A program made the translations under genes and the position numbers. 5,850 nt of DNA. Source: an uncultured Verrucomicrobium sp. (GTDB taxonomy: Bacteria > Verrucomicrobiota > Verrucomicrobiia > Methylacidiphilales > GAS474). The notes beneath the pieces are model-generated. The model was not told the origin of the DNA, searched no databases, and saw only the letters and a list, made by a program, of their open reading frames with translations. This document shows, piece after piece, positions 1 through 5,832 of this stretch. The stretch is taken from contig CAISZB010000345.1 of NCBI GenBank assembly GCA_903889845.1, forward strand, positions 1-5,850. Reading direction: 5' to 3'. The first letter of the stretch is position 1; each line of letters begins with the position of its first letter.

Positions 1-5
1 AGGAA

Positions 6-147
6 GGAGCAACAACGGGGGTGGGGCGCAGAACCCCGGCCCGAAGGGTTGGCCCGGAAAGGCTCTCCCCCGTTGTTGCTCCCGGTCACGATGTGTGTTC
101 AACACACCGTGCCGCTCGCGCCTAGGCGGAGAGCCTTTCCGGGCCAA
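6..147. repeat. Interlocked pair of perfect inverted repeats (structured intergenic element)
   Basis: Two long perfect inverted repeats overlap here. Arm A (6-21, GGAGCAACAACGGGGG) is the exact reverse complement of 67-82. Arm B (49-68, TTGGCCCGGAAAGGCTCTCC) is the exact reverse complement of 128-147. The order A-B-A'-B' means each hairpin has one arm inside the other's loop, so the two can form a pseudoknot or exclude one another at the shared bases 67-68. Between A' and B' sits a third hairpin (CACG 87-90 with CGTG 108-111, TGTGT 92-96 with ACACA 102-106, loop GTTCA). The element lies downstream of the transglycosylase gene, so it would be in the 3' region of that minus-strand transcript. 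No T-run follows within the window, so an ordinary intrinsic terminator is not shown. It could be a structured 3' UTR, a small RNA, a miniature mobile element or an intergenic repeat family. The repeats are seen directly; the function is unknown. Confidence 0.8.
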
Positions 148-177
148 CGCGACCCACCGGAGATTCTAAACAGTTTC

Positions 178-837
178 TTATAGCGCTTTCGCCGCGCCGC
201 CGACCAGCGTCGGGGGGTCGGCCCGGTGCGTGATCTGGTCCCAGAAGAGGAGCCACGGCGGGCGGAAATAGCCGCGCTCGTAGGCCTCGTACTTCGTCAG
301 GATCGCATCGACGTAGCGGCGGGTCGAGCCGAAGGCGATCCGGTTGCGGAACGCCGCCGCGTCGGTCGGCGCGAGGGGATCGACCCACCGCAGCGCGTTG
401 CTCCGACCCGCATTGTACTCGGCCAACGCGAAGACCTCCGCATGATCGACCCCCGGCCAGTGGTGGAGCATCCGGGCGATGTACCAGGTCCCGATCCTGA
501 TATTGGTCTCCGGGTCGAAGAGGCTGTCGGGATCGGCGTCGAGGGGGTTCGGGCGCTCGTTCACCCGCGCCCATTCCGCCGCAACGCCGGGCGTTACCTG
601 CATCAGGCCCCGCTCCCGCTTCAGCCCCCGCGCGTGGGGCTGGAAGCGGCTTTCCCGCCAGATGATCGCGCGGATGAGAAGGGGATCGACGTTGTTTTCC
701 AAAGCCGCCGGCCCGATCAGCCCGTCGAACTGCGTCTGCCGCGCGATCGACCGCTGCTGCCACACCCACGCCCCGGCCCCCAGCCCCCCGAGGAGGAAGG
801 CAAGGAAAAGGAACAGCAAGAACGAGCGAAGGCGCAT
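178..837 (-). CDS. Membrane-anchored SLT-family lytic transglycosylase
   Basis: A 219-residue protein that should cleave the glycan strands of peptidoglycan between MurNAc and GlcNAc, leaving 1,6-anhydro-MurNAc ends, on the outer face of the cytoplasmic membrane. Residues 5-26 form a hydrophobic segment after two arginines, an uncleaved anchor or signal peptide. The SLT domain follows from about residue 40 with all its motifs: the catalytic Glu62 in the RESRF motif, GLMQVTP at 77-83, AEYNAGR at 139-145 and RRYVDAIL at 173-180. The short length (about 200 residues, no superhelical U-domain) resembles compact enzymes such as the EmtA type rather than full Slt70, so no symbol is given. It lies 54 bases downstream of priA on the same strand and is probably transcribed with it. 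There is no clear SD sequence before the ATG; the start is chosen because it opens directly onto the membrane segment. Family certain; exact subclass and physiological role inferred. Confidence 0.93.
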   Translation of the reverse strand: MRLRSFLLFLFLAFLLGGLGAGAWVWQQRSIARQTQFDGLIGPAALENNVDPLLIRAIIWRESRFQPHARGLKRERGLMQVTPGVAAEWARVNERPNPLDADPDSLFDPETNIRIGTWYIARMLHHWPGVDHAEVFALAEYNAGRSNALRWVDPLAPTDAAAFRNRIAFGSTRRYVDAILTKYEAYERGYFRPPWLLFWDQITHRADPPTLVGGAAKAL

Positions 838-891
838 ACGGCAGTACAGTCTCGCGGAAAAAAGGCAGGGGGCAAGCCTCGGAGGAGGGGG

Positions 892-3153
892 CTACGCCAC
901 CATCAGCGGATCGACATCGACCGACGTCTTCACCTCCTCCTCCCACGCCGGATCGGCGAGGAGGGCCGAGAGGAAGCGCGAGACATCGGGGACGCGCTGA
1001 GTGAGGAGGAGCTGGTTGAAGCGGAACAGCCCGTCGATCCGGACGATGGCGGCGGGGGCGACTTCCCCGGCCTCGCCCAGGTTCCCGGCGGTCATCCCCT
1101 CGGTGATCTTCTTCCCGATCTGCTCGGCGACGAAGCGGGTCTTCTCCTCGCTCTTCCCCTTCCACCGGACCAGGACGGCGCGGCGGTAGGGCGGGTAGCC
1201 GAGGGCCTTGCGGAATTCGAGCTCCTGCTCGGCGAAGCCGTCGTAATCGTGGTGCCGCGCATACTGGATCGCGGGATGGAACGGCGTCCGTGTCTGGATG
1301 AAGACCTCGCCCAGGGTCTCCGCCCGGCCCGCCCGCCCGGCCACCTGCATCAGCTGTTGGAAGACCCGTTCCCCGGACCGGAAATCGGGAATCTGGAGCG
1401 CCCCATCGACGTTGATGACGCCGACGCAGGTGACGCGGGGGAAATCGAGTCCCTTCGCAATCATCTGCGTCCCGACCAGGATATCGATCTCCCCGGCGGC
1501 GAAGGCGGCGAGGGCGCGGTGGTGCGCGTCCTTCCCGCGCATCGAGTCGGAATCCATCCGCAGCATCCGGGCCTGAGGGAACTCCTTCGCCACGACTTCC
1601 TCGATCTTCTGCGTCCCCTGGCCGCCGTAGCGGTAATCGGGCGCGCCGCAGGCGGGACACTTCGGCGGGACCGGCGCGGCGTGGTCGCAGAGATGGCAGC
1701 GGAGCCGCCCGTCACTCCGGTGCCAGGTGAGGGAGATGCTGCACCGGGGACACATCTCGACGTGGCCGCACTCGGGGCACTGGAGCGCCGTCGAGTGGCC
1801 GCGCCGGTTGAGGTAGAGGAGGACCTGCTCGTGCCGTTCCAGCCGCAGCGTCACCGCCTCGCGGAGGCGCGGGGAGAGGGCGACGGAGGGGGGCGGTTCC
1901 CCCTCCTTCGGCTTCGACTTCATCCTCAGGTCGATCACGTGGACCGTCGGCATCGGACGCGAGGCGACGCGGGCCGGGAGCCGGACGAGGCGGTATTTTC
2001 CTTGCTCCGCGTTATAAAAGGATTCGAGCGACGGCGTCGCCGACCCGAGGACGACGGGGATCTTTTCCAGATGCGCCCGCATCACGGCCAGATCGCGCCC
2101 GTGGTAGTAGGGGGCCTCCTCCTGCTTGTAGGACCCCTCGTGCTCCTCATCGACGACGATGAGGCCGAGGTCTTCCGCCGGGGCGAAGATGGCGGAACGC
2201 GCCCCGATCACGATCCGGGCGCGGCCCTCCCGGATCTGCCGCCATTGGTCATACCGTTCGCCACGCGAGAGGCCGCTATGGAGGACCGCAACGCGGACCT
2301 TCTGCCCCAGGAACCGGGCGCGGAACCGCTCGACCGCCTGGGGCGTCAGCGCGATTTCCGGGACGATCATCAGGGCACTCTTCCCGGCGTCGAGCGTCGC
2401 GGCGATGGCGCGGAGGTAGACCTCCGTCTTCCCGCTCCCCGTCACGCCGAGGAGGAGGACCGGACGGGGTTTCTCCCCCGCCGCCGCCTTGGCCTGCTCC
2501 TCCGCGATTGCGGCGAGGGCGGCGGCCTGCGCCGGGTTCGGCGCATGTTCGGCGGCGACGGGATCGGGGAGGCGGAGGAACGGGTCGCGCTCCTTCTCGG
2601 CATTCTCGATGGAGATGAAGCCCCGGTCCCGCAGCCCCTGCCAGACGGCGCGGCCGATCCCGGTCTCGGAACACAAATCGCCGAACCAGCCGCCGCCGTG
2701 CTCGCGGAGGTGGTGCCACGCCTCCAACTGCTTCTTCGCCCGCCCGCCGAGCGCGGCCAGGACGTCCTCGTCGGAGACGTCGGCCCGCGCCTCGACCCAG
2801 AGGCGGACCAGCGCCCCGGCCTCGTTGCGGACCGGCTCCGGCAGGATGCAGTGGAGCGCCGCGGCGAGGGGGGCGCAGTAATAGTCGGCCATCCACCGCG
2901 CAAGGCCGAAGAGAGCGGGCGGCACCACCGGCGTCTCCCCGACGAGGCCGGAAAGGGCGCGGACCTTCGCGAACTCCGTCCGTTCCAGCATCTCGATCAC
3001 GATGCCGGAGGTCTCCGCATGGCGGAGCGGCATCCGCACCCGCATCCCGATCCCGACCCGCCCGCGGAGCGCATCGGGCACCGCATAGTCATACGCCCGG
3101 TCCCGGGAATTCTCCGGGACGACGCGGACGTAGGGGAAGGCATCGGGGGGCAT
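892..3153 (-). CDS. priA: Primosomal protein N' (replication restart helicase PriA)
   Basis: A 753-residue superfamily 2 DNA helicase that recognises stalled forks and D-loops and reloads the replicative helicase. Residues 1 to about 105 form the DNA 3'-end binding domain (AYDYAVPDALRGRVGIGMRV at 20-39). The helicase core carries Walker A GVTGSGKT (236-243), the DEEH box (335-338), GSATPS (370-375), GTQMIAKGLDF (561-571) and motif VI QVAGRAGR (603-610). All eight zinc-binding cysteines are present (459, 462, 468, 471, 486, 489, 499, 502). The C-terminal domain includes GYPPYRR (652-658) and ends in a DVDP-type tail. The length matches the family (E. coli PriA is 732 residues). The frame stays open upstream to 3456, but those extra 101 residues are Arg/Pro/Ser-rich and unlike PriA, so the ATG at 3151-3153, right before the conserved N-terminus, is preferred. 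No SD sequence precedes it. The transglycosylase gene follows on the same strand. Confidence 0.97.
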   Translation of the reverse strand: MPPDAFPYVRVVPENSRDRAYDYAVPDALRGRVGIGMRVRMPLRHAETSGIVIEMLERTEFAKVRALSGLVGETPVVPPALFGLARWMADYYCAPLAAALHCILPEPVRNEAGALVRLWVEARADVSDEDVLAALGGRAKKQLEAWHHLREHGGGWFGDLCSETGIGRAVWQGLRDRGFISIENAEKERDPFLRLPDPVAAEHAPNPAQAAALAAIAEEQAKAAAGEKPRPVLLLGVTGSGKTEVYLRAIAATLDAGKSALMIVPEIALTPQAVERFRARFLGQKVRVAVLHSGLSRGERYDQWRQIREGRARIVIGARSAIFAPAEDLGLIVVDEEHEGSYKQEEAPYYHGRDLAVMRAHLEKIPVVLGSATPSLESFYNAEQGKYRLVRLPARVASRPMPTVHVIDLRMKSKPKEGEPPPSVALSPRLREAVTLRLERHEQVLLYLNRRGHSTALQCPECGHVEMCPRCSISLTWHRSDGRLRCHLCDHAAPVPPKCPACGAPDYRYGGQGTQKIEEVVAKEFPQARMLRMDSDSMRGKDAHHRALAAFAAGEIDILVGTQMIAKGLDFPRVTCVGVINVDGALQIPDFRSGERVFQQLMQVAGRAGRAETLGEVFIQTRTPFHPAIQYARHHDYDGFAEQELEFRKALGYPPYRRAVLVRWKGKSEEKTRFVAEQIGKKITEGMTAGNLGEAGEVAPAAIVRIDGLFRFNQLLLTQRVPDVSRFLSALLADPAWEEEVKTSVDVDPLMVA

Positions 3154-3406
3154 GGGAGGATCAGCGTAAGCGGAATCGGCGGGCAGGCAAGAGCGGGGGG
3201 GGGACGCGAAGAGGAAGGGGACCCCTTCGGGGCAGGGACTGCCGTCGCGATAGCGACACAGAGGCAAAGGGGAAGCTGACTGGCATGGCCGGGAGGCAAC
3301 GAGCGACACCACCGGTAAACCGGGGATAAGAAATCCGCCCCGAAACCGAGGCCGCCTGATATGGAACTCCCGCCGGGGCGGTCGCCTTGACGGCCTGTTT
3401 CCGAAG

Positions 3407-3538
3407 TGCGCCCCGGCGAGAGCGTGCCGGGAAAAAGCATCCCATGCGGGGCGCAATCTTTATGGTTGCGTTACCGGTGGTGCTCGCGCTCCCGCGCTCG
3501 ACCACCGGCTACCGGCTTCGATCCCTCCGGGATCGAGG
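3407..3538 (+). promoter_or_regulatory. Cluster of strong hairpins upstream of the S53 gene (possible structured leader)
   Basis: Three consecutive foldable units are visible. First, an outer 8-bp perfect stem TGCGCCCC (3407-3414) with GGGGCGCA (3448-3455) encloses GCAT/ATGC (3437-3447) and either a GGC/GCC pairing or a competing CCCGGC (3412-3417)/GCCGGG (3426-3431) hairpin. Second, CCGGTGGT (3474-3481) pairs with ACCACCGG (3501-3508), with an inner CGCG/CGCG stem. Third, CGATCCC (3519-3525) pairs with GGGATCG (3529-3535) around a 3-base loop, extendable outward to 3516/3538. If transcription starts upstream of 3407 this would be a long structured 5' leader; it matches no riboswitch consensus I know. 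If it starts near 3600, these are DNA-level features only. The pairings are seen; the function is inferred. Confidence 0.45.
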
Positions 3539-3559
3539 AGCCCTATCTCGGGAGAAGGC

Positions 3560-3605
3560 CCGATTCTCTGAATATCAATTTTGTTGTAAAAACAACTTTT
3601 ACCGC
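3560..3605 (+). promoter_or_regulatory. AT-rich stretch with a palindrome, likely promoter/operator zone of the S53 gene
   Basis: An AT-rich patch in otherwise GC-rich DNA, 55-100 bases upstream of the peptidase start. It contains the palindrome GTTGT-AAAA-ACAAC (3583-3596), which could bind a dimeric regulator, and a TGAATAT-like string (3569-3575) that could serve as a -10 element. No good -35 at proper spacing was found, so the assignment rests on composition, palindrome and position. Confidence 0.3.
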
Positions 3606-3659
3606 AACCCGCCGAAGGGACCGGCGTCTTGCTTTCTGAAAACTCATCCTTTTTCAAAA

Positions 3660-5003
3660 ATGACACCCCTCCCCCTGCTCCGCCGGACGTTGTTGGCTCT
3701 TGCTTTGGGAACCCTGGCGACCGGCCTCGCCCTCGCGAGAACCGCAACGGAAACCCCGGTCCGGTTACCCGTCTTCGTCCCCGAGTCGGCAGGCAGCGAT
3801 GCGAACGACCCGGGCAACCTCGCCCACACCCGCCTGCGGGTCCTCGACACCGCCAAGGCGGCGACGAACTCGGCCCCGACCGGCAACGTCCTGATCAACA
3901 GCCCCGCGATGCTCCGCAGCGTCTACAGCCTCCCCTCGACCGGCGGCTCCGGGGCCATCGCCATCGTCGATGCCTACCACTATCCGACGGCGCTCAACGA
4001 CTTCAACGTCTTCGCCTCGCAATACGGCCTCACGAAGGAGACCTCGACCAACGCGACCTCCCCCTCCAACAAGGTCTTCGAAGTCGTCTACGCCAACGGC
4101 CGGAAACCGGCCTCCGGCGGCGACTACATCGACAGCTGGAACCTGGAGGCCGCCCTCGACATCGAGTGGGCGCACGCCATGGCCCCCGGCGCGAAGATCT
4201 ACCTCGTCGAAGCCGCCAGCGCCTCCAACAACGACCTCTTCCTTGCCGTCCGCGTGGCGGCCTCCCTCCCCGGCGTGCGGGAAGTCTCCATGAGCTGGGG
4301 CGAGGGCGAGTGGCCGGGCGAGGTCCGCTACGATTCCCTCTTCACCGGCAACGGGGTCGTCTTCCTCGCCGCCGGCGGCGACGCCAGCGACACGATCGAA
4401 TATCCCTCCGCCTCCCCCAACGTCGTCAGCGTCGGCGGGACGACCCTCAACCGCGACGCCTCCGGCAACTTCCTGAGTGAGACCGCCTGGGACGAAACCG
4501 GCTGCGGCATCAGCCGCTACGAGCCCCGCCCCACCTACCAAAGCGCCCTCTCCAGCCTCCTCGGAAAAAAGCGGGGAACGAACGACCTCTCCTTCGTCGC
4601 CGATCCCAACACCGGCGTCTACGTCTACGACAGCACCCCCCTGTGGGGCGAGGCGGGCTGGTGGACCGTCGGCGGGACCAGCCTCTCCACCCCCGCCATC
4701 GCGGGCGTCCTGAATCTGGCCGCCACGGCCTCCGCCTCTTCGGCCTCCGCCGCCGTCCGGGAGGTGAGCCTCTTCGGCACCCAGTTCGGCCCCTATCGCT
4801 TTATCGGCTCCTCCTTCGGCAACGTAAGCAGCAGCGGCTTCGCCGCCAGTTCGGTGGCCGAGTTGACCCGGATCTACGACAACCTCGGTAAGGCCGGTGA
4901 CTTCCGGGACATCAGTTCCGGAACCGACGGCACCCTCTCCGCCACCCCCGGCTGGGACTTCGTGACCGGCGTAGGCAGCCCTGTCGGATTGGGCGGAAAA
5001 TAG
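3660..5003 (+). CDS. Secreted S53 (sedolisin) serine-carboxyl peptidase, short form without propeptide domain
   Basis: A 447-residue exported endopeptidase of the sedolisin family (subtilisin-like fold, Ser-Glu-Asp catalytic triad, usually active at acid pH). A signal peptide spans residues 1-26 (RR at 8-9, a Leu/Ala core, ALA before the likely cut at 26/27). The catalytic domain starts near residue 75 with LINSPAMLRSVYSLP. Glu163 and Asp167 lie in NLEAALDIEWAHAMAPGAKI, the oxyanion-hole Asp241 in AAGGDASD, and the nucleophile Ser341 in GGTSLSTP. The C-terminal DISSG (417-421) with GWDFVTGVGSP (431-441) is the family's calcium site. Only about 50 residues separate the signal peptide from the catalytic domain, so the usual roughly 180-residue pro-kumamolisin propeptide is absent. 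The frame is open from 3387, but the ATG at 3660-3662 is chosen because it opens onto the signal peptide; no SD site precedes it. The gene diverges from priA and appears monocistronic. Activity and substrates are inferred. Confidence 0.93.
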   Translation: MTPLPLLRRTLLALALGTLATGLALARTATETPVRLPVFVPESAGSDANDPGNLAHTRLRVLDTAKAATNSAPTGNVLINSPAMLRSVYSLPSTGGSGAIAIVDAYHYPTALNDFNVFASQYGLTKETSTNATSPSNKVFEVVYANGRKPASGGDYIDSWNLEAALDIEWAHAMAPGAKIYLVEAASASNNDLFLAVRVAASLPGVREVSMSWGEGEWPGEVRYDSLFTGNGVVFLAAGGDASDTIEYPSASPNVVSVGGTTLNRDASGNFLSETAWDETGCGISRYEPRPTYQSALSSLLGKKRGTNDLSFVADPNTGVYVYDSTPLWGEAGWWTVGGTSLSTPAIAGVLNLAATASASSASAAVREVSLFGTQFGPYRFIGSSFGNVSSSGFAASSVAELTRIYDNLGKAGDFRDISSGTDGTLSATPGWDFVTGVGSPVGLGGK

Positions 5004-5434
5004 ACTGTTCGTCCCCAGGGCCGACGCATCAAAATCCATTTTCCCCCGCGCCTCTGCGAAGCGGTCCAGGAAGCAGCGGAGATCGTGTCATTGAAAAGAG
5101 AGGGCGGCATGACTCTATCCGCGGCCCTCTGAGCGGGAGGCAACCGCAGCGCCTTTGGTTCCCTCCCATGCAAATCAGTTTTCTCTTGAGGTATTTGCGC
5201 TCTCGCGCAGGCAGTCGCGAACCCTTCCCGCCAGCGAAGCCAAGCGTGTCCCCTTGCTCCCTCTTCTCCATCAACATGACTTGATGCGTAGACCCTGTTC
5301 ATCCCTTGACTATGACCGGAAATAAGTCACTTTTATGACCAACTGACGCTCAAGCTGCTCATGTTGCACAAGCTGCTCAAGGGATGTTCAGAGAAGAAGT
5401 GGTTTTTTGTGAAGTCTCAGAGTAAATCCGAGAC
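5004..5434. other. Intergenic region between the S53 gene and the tRNA remnant; no gene recognised
   Basis: About 430 bases with no coding sequence I can support. The minus-strand open frames here show no domain or motif. A stem-loop AGAGGGC (5099-5105) with GCCCTCT (5124-5130), about 95 bases after the peptidase stop, could act in 3'-end formation, but it lacks a T-run. GCAAAT and ATTTGC form a loose inverted pair near 5170-5200. From about 5260 on the sequence becomes visibly less GC-rich than the genes to the left, as expected at the edge of foreign DNA. TTGACT (5306-5311) followed 19 bases later by TTTTAT is a weak promoter-like pair. Confidence 0.5.
5351..5379. repeat. Direct repeat CAAGCTGCTCA, two copies 18 bases apart
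   Basis: The 11-mer CAAGCTGCTCA occurs at 5351-5361 and again at 5369-5379, with a further related GCTCAAG at 5348-5354. It sits about 55-85 bases upstream of the tRNA remnant. Short direct repeats beside an attachment core are often arm-type sites for an integrase or its excisionase, but no such protein is encoded in the window. The function is unproven. Confidence 0.5.
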
Positions 5435-5480
5435 GCTCATAACCTGAAGGTCGTTGGTTCAAATCCAGCCCCCGCAACCA
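5435..5480 (+). pseudogene. 3' fragment of initiator tRNA-fMet (CAU), probable integration scar
   Basis: The fragment runs from the last base of the 5' anticodon strand through the anticodon loop CTCATAA (5436-5442, anticodon CAT at 5438-5440), the variable loop AGGTC (5447-5451), a T-arm GTTGG-TTCAAAT-CCAGC (5452-5468), the acceptor strand CCCCGCA (5469-5475), discriminator A and an encoded CCA (5478-5480). It closely follows the bacterial initiator tRNA. The upstream sequence cannot supply the matching anticodon strand (expected TCAGG, seen AGACG), the D-arm or the TGCGGGG acceptor strand, and none is found elsewhere in the window, so this is not a functional tRNA. Breakpoints in the anticodon loop are typical of tyrosine-recombinase attachment sites. 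A group I intron split is unlikely because the intron core motifs are absent just upstream. Confidence 0.88.
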
Positions 5481-5494
5481 ATTTCCTAAAGCTG

Positions 5495-5539
5495 AAAAGC
5501 CCCGGAAAGTCCTTGAATAAAGGCTTCCGGGGCTTTTTT
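5495..5539 (+). terminator. Strong intrinsic terminator just after the tRNA remnant
   Basis: A 13-bp perfect stem, AAAAGCCCCGGAA (5495-5507) with TTCCGGGGCTTTT (5525-5537), is followed by a T-run (5534-5539). The 17-base loop can form an extra CCTT/AAGG stem (5511-5514 with 5520-5523). The A-run on the left arm makes it potentially bidirectional. Its place 14 bases after the CCA end suggests it is the original tRNA terminator left behind with the 3' fragment. Confidence 0.9.
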
Positions 5540-5761
5540 GTTTTCTGAGTCTTTTCCAGCTGGCAAGGTGTGGCAATACTCGGCAACGCGCTTAAATTGG
5601 TCGTAAACTAGTCGTTGATTTACTCTGAAGAGCTGAATTTGAGGGCGGGCTCGTCGTGAATCCACTCCGATCCGCATTTCGAGGGGTGACCGGCCCCTCC
5701 TCCGCCGACCTTCTTCCGTTCCGGGGTCGCGGTCGGGGCCTACGCGGTCGCTGGTATAAAA
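5540..5761. other. Gene-free stretch between tRNA terminator and IS-like end
   Basis: No supported coding sequence. It contains three GGCAA motifs at exact 10-base intervals (TGGCAA at 5561 and 5571, CGGCAA at 5581), the right copy of the 12-bp inverted repeat (5617-5628), and a hairpin GAGGGG (5681-5686) with CCCCTC (5694-5699). Minus-strand open frames through it have no recognisable domain; one could be the decayed tail of a mobile-element gene, but nothing shows this. The outer boundary of the insertion sequence starting further right probably lies in this stretch and was not located. Confidence 0.5.
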
Positions 5762-5809
5762 GGCGGTCGAAAAATGAGACAGTGAGCGGGGCGGTCGAAA
5801 AGTGAGACA
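5762..5809 (+). mobile_element. Terminal transposase-binding repeats of an IS21-like insertion sequence (left end)
   Basis: GGCGGTCGAAAAATGAGACA (5762-5781) and GGCGGTCGAAAAGTGAGACA (5790-5809) are 20-bp direct repeats differing at one base, 28 bases apart. The core GCGGTCG occurs twice more upstream (5729-5735 and 5744-5750). Repeated subterminal sites of this kind, read outward as TCTCACTTTTCGACC, are characteristic of IS21-family ends, where they bind the IstA transposase. A transposase-like start codon follows within 25 bases. The family assignment comes from remembered patterns and needs a search. Confidence 0.65.
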
Positions 5810-5830
5810 TCCTATAAAAAGAAAGGATGT
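5807..5830 (+). promoter_or_regulatory. Hairpin that can hide the ribosome binding site of the transposase
   Basis: ACATCC (5807-5812) pairs perfectly with GGATGT (5825-5830) around an A-rich 12-base loop. The right arm includes the GGA of the Shine-Dalgarno sequence AAAGGA (5822-5827), five bases from the ATG at 5833. Folding would reduce transposase translation. Pairing is seen; the regulatory effect is inferred. Confidence 0.4.
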
Positions 5831-5832
5831 AC

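Larger units (their letters stand above)
3154..3659. other. Divergent intergenic region between priA and the S53 peptidase gene
   Basis: About 500 bases without a credible gene; both flanking genes read away from it, so it should hold promoters in both directions. It is rich in small perfect palindromes: GTCGC/GCGAC around GATA (3244-3257), CCGGT/ACCGG (3312-3323), and the group at 3407-3538 described separately. Open frames crossing it are Arg/Pro/Ser-rich and look like GC-driven noise. A stretch near 3560-3660 is markedly AT-richer than the rest and is the most likely promoter zone for the peptidase gene. I could not identify convincing -35/-10 pairs on either strand. Confidence 0.6.
5417..5628. 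repeat. 12-bp perfect inverted repeat bracketing the tRNA remnant and terminator
   Basis: TCAGAGTAAATC at 5417-5428 is the exact reverse complement of GATTTACTCTGA at 5617-5628. The left copy ends six bases before the tRNA fragment begins, and the right copy lies about 80 bases beyond its terminator. The left copy is also part of a local hairpin, GTCTC (5414-5418) with GAGAC (5430-5434), that ends exactly at the edge of the tRNA sequence. The copies may be recombinase arm sites, ends of a small inverted segment, or chance. Confidence 0.6.

Noticed and set aside
122..1660. A 512-residue minus-strand frame overlapping both minus-strand genes
   Set aside because: Arg/Pro/Gly-rich and domain-free, out of frame with PriA and the transglycosylase, so a compositional shadow.
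226..3279. A 1017-residue open frame on the plus strand antisense to priA and the transglycosylase
   Set aside because: Its product is a low-complexity Arg/Gly/Asp/Pro-rich string with no domain. It is the usual mirror frame of a GC-rich gene; the minus-strand PriA reading has full motif support.
3154..3456. An N-terminal extension of PriA by 101 residues
   Set aside because: The extra residues are Arg/Pro/Ser-rich and unlike PriA; the conserved N-terminus begins right after the ATG at 3151-3153, giving a normal length.
3407..3480. A cyclic-di-GMP-I (GEMM) riboswitch, suggested by TATGGTTGCGTTACCG near the 3' side
   Set aside because: The resemblance is only partial: the GCAAAGCC core, the CTAA segment and the second hairpin are absent, and the GCAA/TTGC bases simply pair with each other.
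3387..3659. An N-terminal extension of the S53 peptidase by 91 residues
   Set aside because: It would bury a clear signal peptide inside the protein, and the extension has no prodomain features; it crosses the AT-rich promoter-like zone.
3765..5039. A 424-residue minus-strand frame antisense to the S53 gene
   Set aside because: Gly/Val/Asp/Ala-rich translation without motifs, mirrored from a gene with complete catalytic residues on the plus strand.
5099..5130. Intrinsic terminator for the S53 gene
   Set aside because: There is a 7-bp stem with a long loop but no T-run after it, so it does not meet the criteria for a terminator call.
5300..5480. A tRNA-fMet split by a group I intron, with this as the 3' exon
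   Set aside because: The bases before the fragment end in a hairpin plus G, as intron tails can, but the P7 and other core motifs expected within about 100 bases upstream are missing, and no 5' exon is in the window.
5388..5576. A 62-residue minus-strand frame containing GLDLNQRPSGYE
   Set aside because: This peptide is the reverse-strand translation of the initiator tRNA sequence and a well-known spurious annotation; it is evidence for the tRNA fragment, not a protein.
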